NCBI GenBank assembly: GCA_018672315.1
Contig: CP076053.1
Span: 372,001 to 436,000, forward strand
DNA from: Nocardioidaceae bacterium
Lineage (GTDB): Bacteria > Actinomycetota > Actinomycetes > Propionibacteriales > Nocardioidaceae
Reading direction: 5' to 3'
Length of the DNA: 64,000 bases
Below are positions 54,704-63,824 of the stretch, in pieces; the stretch's first letter is position 1; each line of letters starts with the position of its first letter. The position numbers and the translations under genes are program-made. The notes beneath the pieces were generated by a model. It did no database searches, had not been told where the DNA came from, and saw only the letters and a list, made by a program, of their open reading frames with translations.

Positions 54704-54938
54704 GAGTTACTTCTATCGCACCGCATTGAGCCTTGGCGGTTCTGCAGCGCACGCTGTGACACGTTGTGCCCGAGCGCCGAGGTCACCGACGGCCAGTTTG
54801 GGTAACGCGCAGGTCGCCGACACTCGCCCGACCTAAGGCGCGTCATTCCGCTTGGACTGACGCTCATCCAGATATCCGCAGCAACGACCGCGACCGCCGC
54901 AAGCTCGCCTACCGGCTATCGGTCCCATTGAGGGTCGA

Positions 54939-54994
54939 TCACCGCACGAACACCGCCACCGTCCTCGACGGCACCGTGAACACGTTCCCCTCAG
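54939..54994 (-). pseudogene. C-terminal tail of IS-interrupted pullulanase-type gene
   Basis: Joining the two flanks of the second IS copy and removing one CTCAG extends the pullulanase frame from SSAE into GNVFTVPSRTVAVFVR followed by TGA at 54939-54941. This ending (FTVPxRTVAVFV) is typical of alpha-1,6-glucosidases. So the host gene ended here before the insertion, and the right edge of the defence-like island lies between 54704 and 54938. Confidence 0.75.
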
Positions 54995-56631
54995 CCCGGA
55001 TCCACCACCGTTGATTTGTGGTCGGTGATTCCGGTGGAGCCTTCGCGTCGCTTGGTCTCGGGGCGTGGCTGATCTGCCGGTCGGTGCCGGCTTTTCCACT
55101 TCGAGGTCCTCGGTCGCGCCGTCTCTGGCTGGGTGGTCAGGTCGTGACAAGGGCTGGTGGCCCGGACGCGGTCGACCACAACAGTTTCCAGCGCGATGCC
55201 CACGGCCAGTGGGTGGGAAGGTGCAGGACGAGGCGCCGGCCGGTGGTCGCGATCCGGCCGGGGATGTTGATGATCCGGGTGCGCAGGGTTGCCCAGCGGG
55301 CGGTGCGCATCGAGGCAGCGACCGCGGTAGCGCGGGCGATGTTGAACGCGATCACGGCATGGGAGACCCAGGCGGCGTTGGCCGCGTACTTCCCCGACGG
55401 CAGGTGCGCGAGCGGACCATCCTTGAGCTCGGCGATGACCTGCTCGACCAGCGCGTGGTCACGATGACGTTGATCAGCCTCGACGGTCGAAAGTGTGCTG
55501 TTGGTGATGAAGGCGTGGTGGCGGTAGGTCGCGAACAGCTCGCCCTGCTCGGTCCCGTCCGATGCCAGGGGCTGGAGTCGCTTGACCCGGCGCACGACCA
55601 GACGACACCGGACGTGCTCGCGCTTGCGGCGGCCGGTGAACGCCACGAAGGGAACTTCGGCGACCTCGGCGTCGCTGACCCAGCGTTGCTCGTCCTCGTC
55701 GTAGACCGCGTTGGGGTACTCGATCGGCTTCCAGGCACCTGCGTCGATGCTGGTGATCGCCGCGGTCACGCTCGGCGTCATCCGCGCGGTCACCGAGAAC
55801 CACGTCTTGTGCCGCAGGGCGGTGCCGACGAACGCGTGCCCGTAGTAGGCGGAGTCCGCACGCGCCAGGATCCGACCGGTCACGCCAGCGGCGCGGGCGG
55901 TCGTGATCACCTGGGCCAACAACCTGCCGGCGCCCCTCGCGGAAGCGGTGTTGCCCTTGCGGAGCCGGGCGCGGGCGATGACTGGTGCTGCGGTCGGAGT
56001 CGAGATCGCCGCCAGCTGGACGTTGAGACCGCGCTGGCCGGTGTACCCGAACGCCGCTCCCTGCTTGGCGTAGCCGTGGACCTCGCGGACGGTGTCGTCG
56101 ACATCAACGAACGCAATCCCGTCCGCGTCCGAACCGGCGAGCAGGCCGGGCACCCGGGTCGCGAGTCCGGCCAGCAGCCCGGCGTTGATCTTGTCGAGCT
56201 GCTGCACGTGCCCGTGGGTGAACGAGCGCAGGAACGTGCCCAGCGTCGACGGTGCCCGGACCCCGGCGAACAGTCGGCCCATCCCACCGTGGCGCAACAG
56301 GTCGAGGTCATCGATGGAATCCGCACCGGCGAGCATCCCGCCGACCACCGACGCGGTCTTCGCAGCAGCGTTCGGCGAGGCCACCGTCAGGTCGTCGAGA
56401 AGGTCGTAGAGCCCGGCCGACTCGGCCAGCCGCAGCGCCGGGACCAGACCGGCTGCCGACACCAGGTTCGGGTCATCGAACACAGGCCGGATCGTGTGAG
56501 AAGGTTTCACTTACGAGGTGCCCCTCTTGAGTGGTTCGGATCGGACGTCGCAATCCAGATCCTCCCTGCTCAGGAGGGCATTCTCGTTCTACGCCACGCT
56601 CACGCCACCACTCGACATCGGTGGATCAGGG
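54995..56631 (-). mobile_element. IS1380-family insertion sequence, copy 2
   Basis: 1,637 bp, same ends as copy 1 but in the opposite orientation (CCCGGATCCACC on the left). It is flanked by CTCAG at 54990-54994 and 56632-56636. It interrupts the pullulanase-type gene near its 3' end. The same target pentamer at both insertions suggests site preference. Confidence 0.95.
55137..56510 (-). CDS. IS1380-family transposase, copy 2
   Basis: A 457-residue DDE transposase with the same sequence as copy 1 at 48116-49489, including ADSAYYGHAF and ELKDGPLAHLPSG. The intact frame and identity to copy 1 indicate recent transposition. Confidence 0.93.
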   Translation of the reverse strand: MKPSHTIRPVFDDPNLVSAAGLVPALRLAESAGLYDLLDDLTVASPNAAAKTASVVGGMLAGADSIDDLDLLRHGGMGRLFAGVRAPSTLGTFLRSFTHGHVQQLDKINAGLLAGLATRVPGLLAGSDADGIAFVDVDDTVREVHGYAKQGAAFGYTGQRGLNVQLAAISTPTAAPVIARARLRKGNTASARGAGRLLAQVITTARAAGVTGRILARADSAYYGHAFVGTALRHKTWFSVTARMTPSVTAAITSIDAGAWKPIEYPNAVYDEDEQRWVSDAEVAEVPFVAFTGRRKREHVRCRLVVRRVKRLQPLASDGTEQGELFATYRHHAFITNSTLSTVEADQRHRDHALVEQVIAELKDGPLAHLPSGKYAANAAWVSHAVIAFNIARATAVAASMRTARWATLRTRIINIPGRIATTGRRLVLHLPTHWPWASRWKLLWSTASGPPALVTT

Positions 56632-58313
56632 CTCAGCCGACGAGCCCCTCACCACCGGGTCCGAACCGTCCGCCTGCACCGGGTGCAGCCGGAAGCCGTT
56701 CCTTGCACCAGCCACCGTCTGCGAGACCTCGTCCGGGGTCGCGTTGAAGACCACCACAATCTCCTCCAGATCCGGGTCCAGGTCCGTCGCCCCGTCGTCG
56801 GAGACCTGCATCGTGATCACACCCCGCGCCTGATCCGGCCCGCCATCCGGGAAGCTCACCCGCTGCTGGATCCCCTCCGCGTCACCGATGTGGAACAGCG
56901 GGGACGACGTACGCATCCGCAGCAGGTCCAGCGCCCGACCCTTCGCCGCCGCTATGTCCTCCGCACTCGGACGCAGCTCGTCAGCCCGCTCGAGCAGCGG
57001 CCGCATGTACTGCCACTTGTCCTCGTTGCGCCACGCCCCCGGCAGCCCGCTGCCGAACGTGTTCTCCTGCCAGCTCCAATCGACCCGGTTGAACCAGTCC
57101 CCCGAGTCGTAGCTGTCCCGATCGAGCGACTTCGACCGCAGCAAGTCCGTGCCCGCGTGCCAAAACGAGACGCCCTGCGACAGCGCCGTCGTCGCCTGCG
57201 CCACCGTGTTCATCCGACCCCGCTCCGCCGGCGACAGGTCCGGATTCAGCTTCAGCGTCAGGATGTCGGCCAGCGTCTCGTTGTCGTGCGCGTCGACGTA
57301 GTTCACCGTCTCCGACGGGTCACCGGCGTACCCGGTGGCATCGAAGTCACCACCCGAGATCTGCTGCCCCGTGCAGTCAGTGAAGACGTAGTCGCGCAGG
57401 TTTCCGGCGAGCCCGACCTTGATGCGGTCCTGCAGGTACAGCAGACGGTTCTCCTGATCAGCGGCACTGCCACCGACGCCCGACCCGTTCGGCTCCGTGA
57501 ACAGCCCCGTCGCGAACCCCTGCCCGCGCGGGTCCTCGTCGAACGGCGACCCGCCGTGCACCGCATCGCGCATCCGGTCGTTGAACGACCCGATCCCGGT
57601 CCCCGCGAGATTGCCCTGGGTCGCCTGCACGAACCGAGCGTCGTCGGCGACCTCGCCGAAGTTCCAGCCCTCGCCGTACAGGTAAATCGAGCGACCGTCC
57701 ACCCCGTCCTCAGCCACGGTGAGCTCGTCGAGCGCCGCGCGTACGGCCTGCATCGTCGCCAGGCTGTGGTGACCCATCAGGTCGAACCGGAAGCCCGTCA
57801 CCTTGTAGTCCCGCGCCCACGTCACCACCGAGTCGACCATGAGCTTCTCCATCATGGTCCGCTCGGTCGCGGTGTTGAAGCAGCAGATCGACGTCTCGAT
57901 CTCACCGGTGTCCGGCGTCAGGCGGTGGTAGTAGCCCGGCACGATCTTGTCGAGCACCGACTTCTCGCTCTGTCCGCCCTCGTAGGTGTGGTTGTAGACG
58001 TTGTCCGTCACCAGCCGCATCCCGAGCCCGTTGACCGCCTTGACCATCTCGCGGTACTCCAGCGTGCGCAGCGGCCCGTCCGGATCGGTCGCGTACGACC
58101 CCTCCGGCGTCGTGTAGTGGAAGGGGTCGTAGCCCCAGTTGAAGCCGTCGTCAGCCCTGGTCTCCGCGGTGCATTCCTGCTGCTCCGTCGACGCCGGCCC
58201 GGAAGACGCGACGTCGCAGTCCGTCGTCGCCTTGGTCGACCTCAAGCACCGAGCTCAGGTCGTACGTCGGCAGCAGGTGCAGGTGGTCCATGCCTACGTC
58301 GGCGAGGTTGCAC
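56632..58313 (-). pseudogene. degenerate pullulanase-type alpha-1,6-glucosidase
   Basis: A GH13 debranching enzyme remnant. The best-preserved frame runs from about 58235 down: FNWGYDPFHYTTPEGSYATDP, MRLVTDNVYNHTYEGG, the nucleophile strand VTGFRFDLMGHHS, the acid/base Glu in IYLYGEGWNFGEV, and NYVDAHDNETLADIL. Near 58230 the frame shifts by one base: the preceding codons NLADVGMDHLHLLPTYDLSSV are read in another frame. Everything upstream of about 58313 (the N-terminal starch-binding and Ig-like parts, several hundred residues) is missing. The C-terminus is cut by the second IS copy, which supplies Pro and a stop. Three separate lesions make it non-functional. Confidence 0.88.
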
Positions 58314-58416
58314 GTGATCACGACAAGCCAGACCGGAAGTTGTAGGCGGCGCCCAAGAGGCGCGAGAGTGGCGGATCGAGATGGCATTCGAGTGATCTAC
58401 TCGCAAGGGAGGCAGC

Positions 58417-59670
58417 ATGTCGGGATTCCAGCAATCACCAACCGCGTGGAAGCCGACCGACCTCCGCGCGGCCTTCGCGCGCTCGCTCTCGACCCTCTAC
58501 GGCGGCGAGGTGCCGGCGTACACGACGCTGGTAGAGGTTTGCGAGGAGATCAACGCTGAGGTGATCGAGCGGGAGGGCGACGCGGCGCAGCGGCTCGGGT
58601 CGCTCTCGCGGGTGACGGCCGAGCGGCACGGGGCGATCCGGCTCGGCACTCCTGAGGAACTGGGCCAGGTGGCACGCATCTTCGCGGCGTGCGGGATGCA
58701 CCCGGTGGGTTTCTACGACCTACGGGCGGCAAACCCGCCGATCCCGGTCGTCTCGACTGCGTTCCGCCCGATCGATCGCGACGAGCTGGCGGCGAACCCG
58801 TTCCGGGTGTTCACATCGCTGCTGGTCACCGACGACCGGCGGTTCTTCGACGAGCCGACACAGGGTCGGCTGGAGGAGTTCCTCGGGGCGCGGACCCTGT
58901 TCTCCGGCGAGCTCCTGGGTCTCGCGGACCGGATGGTCGAGTGGGGCTCGCTGGCGGACGCGGACGGCTCGCGTTTCCTCGAGCTGGCGACGGCGGCCTT
59001 CGCGCTGAGCCCCGAACCGGTCGACGCCGAGTGGTACGCGCACCTCGAGTCCATCTCGTCTGTCGCCGCCGACATCGGCGGCGTCGCCTCGACGCACATC
59101 AACCACCTCACGCCGCGGGTGCTCGACATCGACGAGCTGTACCGCCGCATGGGCGAGCGCGGAATCGAGATGATCGACCGCATCCAAGGTCCTCCCTCTT
59201 CGCGCGAGTCGGGTCGGCCGGACGTGCTGCTGCGGCAGACGTCGTTCCGGGCACTGGCGGAGCCGCGTACGTTCCGCGACGCCGATGGCTCTCTACGCCA
59301 GGGCGAGCTGCGCGTGCGGTTCGGGGAGGTCGAGGCCCGCGGGGTCGCCCTCACCCCAGCCGGCAGGGCGGCGTACGACGAGGGCGGCATCAAGGCCCTG
59401 CCGATGACCGAGCGCGACCTGCACGAGCACGACCTGGCCTACTACGTGCCCGACCCCGACTCGCCGTCGGGGCTCGCGCCGGTCGTGTACGAGGACTTCC
59501 TCCCGAAGTCGGCCGCCGGCATCTTCGCCTCGAACCTCACCAGCGACGGCAAGGCCGACGCGTCCCAGCGGGCGGCGGCACGAGACGCGGGATGGCTGGC
59601 CGACGCGCTCGGCGTCGAGCTGCACGACCCGTACGCGCTCTACGACGCGGAGCGCGCCGCAGCCAGCTGA
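58417..59670 (+). CDS. hglS: 2-oxoadipate dioxygenase/decarboxylase (DUF1338, HglS-like)
   Basis: A 417-residue member of the DUF1338/YdcJ family. Non-haem Fe(II) HglS converts 2-oxoadipate to D-2-hydroxyglutarate in bacterial lysine catabolism. The metal His is in RVTAERHGAIRLGTPEEL, and the later STHINHLTPRVLDIDEL and YEDFLPKSAAGIFASNL are conserved family segments. An AGGGAGG ribosome binding site ahead of ATG 58417 fixes the start. Together with the dehydrogenase pair at 42306-44947 it would form a lysine-to-2-hydroxyglutarate route, if an aminotransferase for 2-aminoadipate exists elsewhere. Confidence 0.9.
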   Translation: MSGFQQSPTAWKPTDLRAAFARSLSTLYGGEVPAYTTLVEVCEEINAEVIEREGDAAQRLGSLSRVTAERHGAIRLGTPEELGQVARIFAACGMHPVGFYDLRAANPPIPVVSTAFRPIDRDELAANPFRVFTSLLVTDDRRFFDEPTQGRLEEFLGARTLFSGELLGLADRMVEWGSLADADGSRFLELATAAFALSPEPVDAEWYAHLESISSVAADIGGVASTHINHLTPRVLDIDELYRRMGERGIEMIDRIQGPPSSRESGRPDVLLRQTSFRALAEPRTFRDADGSLRQGELRVRFGEVEARGVALTPAGRAAYDEGGIKALPMTERDLHEHDLAYYVPDPDSPSGLAPVVYEDFLPKSAAGIFASNLTSDGKADASQRAAARDAGWLADALGVELHDPYALYDAERAAAS

Positions 59671-59695
59671 CAGCGACGCCTCCTCTTCGGATCAG

Positions 59696-59736
59696 CGCGG
59701 TGGATCAGACACACATGCTGTGTCCGATCAACCGCG
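59696..59736. terminator. stem-loop after hglS
   Basis: An 18-bp stem with two mismatches (59696-59713 with 59719-59736) encloses the loop CATGC. It lies 26 bp after the hglS stop. It could be a terminator or, because the central part is palindromic (GACACA...TGTGTC), a regulatory site for the next gene. Confidence 0.55.
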
Positions 59737-59888
59737 TTGAGGCACCGCATCAGGCGTGAGCCGTGAACGCGGACAAGCAACCGCCCGGGCGCATCACGGC
59801 CTCGTCCGCCGGGCACCATGCAGAGGACGCTGCAGATCCGGGCGACGAGTCGCCGTGCCGCGAGGCGCACCCCCACGGCAGGAGCCGC

Positions 59889-60857
59889 ATGCCCACGCAC
59901 GATCCGAAGACGGTCCTTGTCACCGGCGCCACCGGCTACGTCGGCTCCCGACTCGTGCCTGCGCTCCTCGAAGCGGGTCACCGCGTCGTCGCAGCGAGCC
60001 GGTCCGGCACCGAGGACTACCCGTGGGACGACGGCGTCGAGACCCGCGAATTCGACATCGCCGACGAGGACCTCATCGCGTCAGCCATCGAGGGCGTCGA
60101 CGTCGTCGTCTATCTCGTGCACTCCATGGACGACGAGGACTTCGTACGCAAGGACCGTGAGGCCGCCGAGCGAGTCGCCCGCGCCTGCGAGGCCGCCGGC
60201 GTCACTCGGGTCGTCTACCTGTCCGGCCTCGTGCCCGACGGCGAGCTGTCGGACCACCTGCGCTCTCGCCTCGAGGTCGAAGAGGTCTTCCTTGACTCCC
60301 CCGTACCCGCCGTCGTGCTGCGCGCCGCGATGGTGATCGGATCCGGGTCCACCTCGTACGAGCTGCTGCGCCGCCTCAGCGAGCGCATCCCGCTCCTGAC
60401 GCCCGTGCCGCGATGGATGGACAACAAGATCCAGCCCGTCGCCGTCGAGGACGTCGTACACCTCATCGAGTACGCCATCGCATCGACCGCCGCCGACGGG
60501 CACTTCGACGTCGGCGGCGACGAGGTCCTCAGCTACCGCGACCTGCTCGCCACCTTCGCCGTCGTCGCAGGCCTCCGACGACGCACCGTGCTCGTTCCCG
60601 GCCTCTCCGCCAAGCTCGTCGGCCGCGCCTGCGCCGCGATCAGCGGACTCGAGAAGATCGAGGTCACCGCGCTCGTCGCCAGCCTGCGCCACGACATGGT
60701 CTGCGGTGAGAACACCGTGCGCGGCGAGCTCATCGACGACGACTTCACCTTCACCGGCGTCGCCGAAGCGCTGTGCCGCTCGCTGACTACCGGCGGAGCC
60801 GAGGGCACGAGCAAGCGCGGCGACGTGCAGTCCAGCGCGTCGACCGACCCCAGCTAG
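59889..60857 (+). CDS. NAD(P)-binding epimerase/NmrA-like protein
   Basis: A 322-residue atypical short-chain dehydrogenase. The nucleotide-binding loop is VLVTGATGYVGSRLVPALLEAGH, followed by VDVVVYLVHSMDDEDFVRKDREAAERVA and RVVYLSGLVPDGELSDHL. VRRAMVIGSGSTSYELLRRLSERIPLL-like sequence continues the fold (read LRAAMVIGSGSTSYELLRRL). This matches the NAD(P)H-binding family that includes mycobacterial YwnB-like and DUF2867-linked proteins. Substrate unknown. The start at 59889 is taken from the onset of family similarity; the frame also runs back to 59763. Confidence 0.82.
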   Translation: MPTHDPKTVLVTGATGYVGSRLVPALLEAGHRVVAASRSGTEDYPWDDGVETREFDIADEDLIASAIEGVDVVVYLVHSMDDEDFVRKDREAAERVARACEAAGVTRVVYLSGLVPDGELSDHLRSRLEVEEVFLDSPVPAVVLRAAMVIGSGSTSYELLRRLSERIPLLTPVPRWMDNKIQPVAVEDVVHLIEYAIASTAADGHFDVGGDEVLSYRDLLATFAVVAGLRRRTVLVPGLSAKLVGRACAAISGLEKIEVTALVASLRHDMVCGENTVRGELIDDDFTFTGVAEALCRSLTTGGAEGTSKRGDVQSSASTDPS

Positions 60858-60918
60858 GCGTCCGGGCCTCGCGGCTCGCTCTCGATCGACCTCCGCCCGC
60901 ACGGGCGATACTCGGCGC

Positions 60919-61653
60919 ATGGCAGAGGTCCCGGGGCAGTCGCCAGAGTCCGTACGCGCGGCGTACGACACCGTCGCCGACCTGTACGCAGCACGGCTGC
61001 CGGACCTACGGGCAGAGGCACCGCTCGATCTGGCGATGCTCGACGCCTTCATCGACACGGTCGGGCCCGCCGCGAACGTGCTCGACGCCGGCTGCGGCAC
61101 AGGACGCCTCAGCCGTCACCTCGTCGGCCGAGGCCTCGACGCCAGCGGGATAGATCTGTCCCCCGGCATGGTCGCCGAGGCGAGCCGCAGCGTCCCGGGC
61201 GTCGCGTTCTCGGTTGCGAGCTTGAATCAACTGCCGTTCGGGTCGGGGACCTTCGATGGCGTCCTGCTCTGGTACTCGACCATCCACACCCCGCGGCCCG
61301 AGCAGCCGACGATCTATCGCGAGGTCGCTCGCGTGCTGCGACCCGGCGGGCACCTACTCGTCGGCTTCCAGTCCGGCACCGGCGAGCGCGAACTCTCCCC
61401 GCGGCCGATGCGGTGCGCGTCGCGGTGCATGAACAGGTCGACCGCGAGCATCGCGACGATGACGGCGAGGACAGCTGTCCACGCCGACATGGTTACGTCC
61501 ATGAGGGCCTTCGTTTCCGCAGAAGTGGTGAGACGAAGGTCTCGCCACCGCTCGCAACGGCATCTCCGTTGCTGGTCAAACTGCACGCTTGTACTGTCAC
61601 TGGTCAGGCCCGTCGATATTCATCTTGCGAAGGAAGCTGCATGGCGAACTTGA
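60919..61653 (+). pseudogene. SAM-dependent methyltransferase truncated at its 3' side
   Basis: The first 155 residues are a normal Methyltransf_11-type domain: VLDAGCGTGRLSRHLVGRGL (motif I), GIDLSPGMVAEA, and VARVLRPGGHLLVGFQSGTGE. After about base 61390 the translation (PRPMRCASRCMNRSTAS...) loses all similarity, because the DNA there encodes the start of a TerC-family gene on the opposite strand. The open frame continues by chance to 61653 and into the ribosome binding site of the next gene. The last two or three strands of the methyltransferase fold are missing, so activity is doubtful. Confidence 0.75.
61398..61502 (-). pseudogene. N-terminal remnant of a TerC-family membrane protein gene
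   Basis: About 35 codons from ATG 61502 read MDVTMSAWTAVLAVIVAMLA, then VDLFMHRDAHRIG. This is the first helix of TerC/Alx-type proteins, whose usual pattern is W...DLFVxHRxxHEV. The similarity stops at about 61398, exactly where the methyltransferase is broken. The rest of the gene is absent from the window. Confidence 0.6.
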
Positions 61654-62852
61654 GAGTCTTCGTGTCTAGTACTGCTTACGACCTAGGAGTCTTACGCTCG
61701 GCACTGAGGGGCTTCATTCAGGGACTCGGTTACGACCCCGTTCTTAGTGATTATTCGGACGTCGTCTACGATCCTCGAGAACATGCCCACAAGAGTTGCA
61801 TCGCAGAAGTGCAAACCTGCGACATGGTCGTTCTTGTAATTGGCTCGAGATTTGGAAGTGACATTCAAATTGATTCTCTGGAGAAAGTGACCGACCAAGA
61901 TGTCATGCGCTTCCTCGAAGACTCGAGCGAGCAGAAAATCTCGATCACCCAGGCAGAGGCGCTCACCGCCGCGAACTGCGGAATCCCTATATTCGCCTTT
62001 GTTGAGGCGGGCGTGCACCACGACTACTCGGTGTTTCAACGGAACAAGAATCTTGAGTTCGCCAGTAAGATCGTCTATCCTTCGATCGCTCAGGCAGGCA
62101 ATGCAGAGTATATATTCAATTTCATCGATTTTCTACAAGGAAGATCTTACAATAATGCGGTCATTGCTTTTGATCGCATGGAAGAGGTGATGGAACACCT
62201 ACAAAAGCAGTGGGCAGGCCTCTTCCAGCGAATGCTTGCCGAGTCGAGAACGGGCCGAGACGAGGGTGTGCGCATTGACCGGTTGGCGGACCAGTTTGAG
62301 GATCTCAAGGCTGCACTCCTAGCCTCATTTGGCGACGCGGGAAGCCGGGCCGCCGCACGAGCAGTTGTTCGCTACCGGCGCCTACTCGATTTTCTGCGCC
62401 AGCTTCCCAGTCCGCATAAACCGATGAGAGAGGCGGTCGTTGACTCGCAGGCGCCCTTCTGGGAGATGCTCCGCGAGACAGCCGGAGTCGTCTCGGTTGG
62501 CTCTGGCGAGGACGAGGAGATCCGAAGATATGAAAGCATTCTCGAACTAGACAGTGGCGCTAAGCTGCTTGCGCGCTTCCCAAGTTTTGTGATCGATCGT
62601 CTCGCTAATGACTGGCAAACTTTTCAAGCGTTGCCAACGACAGACCGCGCAGCTGCTTTCGATGCTCTCGTCGATCTAGACGACGCAGGCCGTCCGGTAA
62701 TCCGTCCCTTCGTCGAACGTGAGCTTCGCACTCGTCCGACGTCGACTGGGACAGATAGTCTGGAGCCCGCCGTGAGTCCCCCCTCGGCGCAAGTAGTTGA
62801 CCCTCTGTTAGCTCAAGGAAAAACCAACGAAGAGCCCGGTAGTCCAGAGTAA
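61641..62852 (+). CDS. DUF4062 domain protein
   Basis: A 403-residue protein. The N-terminus MANLRVFVSSTAYDLGVLRS, with YDPREHAHKSCIAEVQTCDMVVLVIGSRFG, is the DUF4062 (TIR/SEFIR-like Rossmann) domain, here followed by KISITQAEALTAANCGIPIFAFV. The C-terminal half is helical with no identified domain and ends in a Pro/Glu-rich tail. DUF4062 is common at the N-terminus of signalling NTPases and in defence-associated proteins; on its own the role is unknown. The gene is markedly AT-richer than its neighbours, contains no CGTACG hexamer, and has a GAAGGAAG ribosome binding site. It is likely horizontally acquired. Confidence 0.8.
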   Translation: MANLRVFVSSTAYDLGVLRSALRGFIQGLGYDPVLSDYSDVVYDPREHAHKSCIAEVQTCDMVVLVIGSRFGSDIQIDSLEKVTDQDVMRFLEDSSEQKISITQAEALTAANCGIPIFAFVEAGVHHDYSVFQRNKNLEFASKIVYPSIAQAGNAEYIFNFIDFLQGRSYNNAVIAFDRMEEVMEHLQKQWAGLFQRMLAESRTGRDEGVRIDRLADQFEDLKAALLASFGDAGSRAAARAVVRYRRLLDFLRQLPSPHKPMREAVVDSQAPFWEMLRETAGVVSVGSGEDEEIRRYESILELDSGAKLLARFPSFVIDRLANDWQTFQALPTTDRAAAFDALVDLDDAGRPVIRPFVERELRTRPTSTGTDSLEPAVSPPSAQVVDPLLAQGKTNEEPGSPE

Positions 62853-63163
62853 GGACACGAATACGATCTCATTCTTCGCCAACTCCGCCGCCCGTAACCG
62901 CTGTCATGCAGCGACGCTTTGAGCTTTTGATCCGAGCGCGCGGAACACGATCCGACCGCAATTCCCCGCGAGTGTTCGGCGCGCCAGTGGGTCGAGACCC
63001 CGAGGTCAGGAGCGTCGCTCGCACCCACCTGGCCGGATCCAAGCGGCTATAACGCTTTAATGTCATTCCCCGCCATCCGGGAAAAGCATGACGCGCACGA
63101 CCTCGCCGCCTACGCGCGCGAACTCGAACTTTTCGTCCGGCCCCGAACCCTGTCGGGTGAACC
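62853..63163. other. right junction of the variable region
   Basis: The 311 bp between the DUF4062 stop and the hisH stop have no clear gene. On the minus strand, directly after hisH, about 28 codons (63063-63150) read PDEKFEFARVGGEVVRVML, then FPDGGE and a stop. This looks protein-like and may be what remains of a gene that once followed hisH. The composition changes from low to high GC at about 63060. Confidence 0.4.
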
Positions 63164-63799
63164 TTAGAGGGTGGCGACCCAGTTGCTTAGCAGCCGCGCA
63201 CCCGCATCCCCCGACTTCTCCGGGTGGAACTGCGTCGCACACAACGGCCCGTTCTCCACCGCCGCCACAAACCTGTCGCCACCGTGCTCGGCGTACGTCA
63301 CCAACGGTTCCTTGGTCTTGCCGTGGGTGACCAGGTCCCACGTACGCGCCGCGTAGGAATGCACGAAGTAGAACCGCTCGCTCTCGACACCATCGAACAG
63401 CTGAGACCCAGCCGGCACGTCGACGGTGTTCCAGCCCATGTGCGGCACGACCTCAGCCTCCAGACGCGTGACAGACCCCGGCCACTCCCCCAGGCCCTCG
63501 GTGCGCACGCCGTGCTCGATCCCGGTCTCGAAGAGCACCTGCATGCCGACACAAATGCCCAGCACCGGACGACCACCCGCCAACCGACGACCGATGACCT
63601 CACCCGCCTTGACCTGCAGCAGCCCCGCCACGCACGCGGCGTACGCCCCGACGCCCGGCACCACGAGACCGTCGCAGTGCTGCGCACGGTCCCGGTCCGC
63701 GGTCAGCTCGACGTTCGCGCCGGCGCGCTCCAGCGCGCGCACGGCCGAGCGGGTGTTGCCCGACCCGTAGTCGAGCACCACCACATCAGGCTTGCTCAT
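63164..63799 (-). CDS. hisH: imidazole glycerol phosphate synthase glutaminase subunit
   Basis: A 211-residue class I amidotransferase that supplies ammonia to HisF. The nucleophile is in [18 protein letters not shown], and the catalytic His and Glu are in [14 protein letters not shown]. The N-terminal [22 protein letters not shown] and [12 protein letters not shown] are typical. Start ATG 63799 with GGCTCTGGG upstream. It lies 25 bp behind hisB and was probably followed directly by hisA in the ancestor. Confidence 0.96.
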   Translation of the reverse strand: MSKPDVVVLDYGSGNTRSAVRALERAGANVELTADRDRAQHCDGLVVPGVGAYAACVAGLLQVKAGEVIGRRLAGGRPVLGICVGMQVLFETGIEHGVRTEGLGEWPGSVTRLEAEVVPHMGWNTVDVPAGSQLFDGVESERFYFVHSYAARTWDLVTHGKTKEPLVTYAEHGGDRFVAAVENGPLCATQFHPEKSGDAGARLLSNWVATL

Positions 63800-63824
63800 C
63801 CCAGAGCCTCCAGAAAGACAGAGA

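Noticed and set aside
47995-56631. Composite transposon bounded by the two IS1380 copies
   Set aside because: Each copy has its own CTCAG duplication, and both flanks of each copy belong to the same interrupted gene. The copies therefore inserted separately, and the 5.4 kb between them was not moved as a unit.
56518-58317. A 599-codon plus-strand frame over the pullulanase remnant
   Set aside because: Its first codons lie inside the IS end and the rest is antisense to recognisable GH13 motifs; shadow frame.
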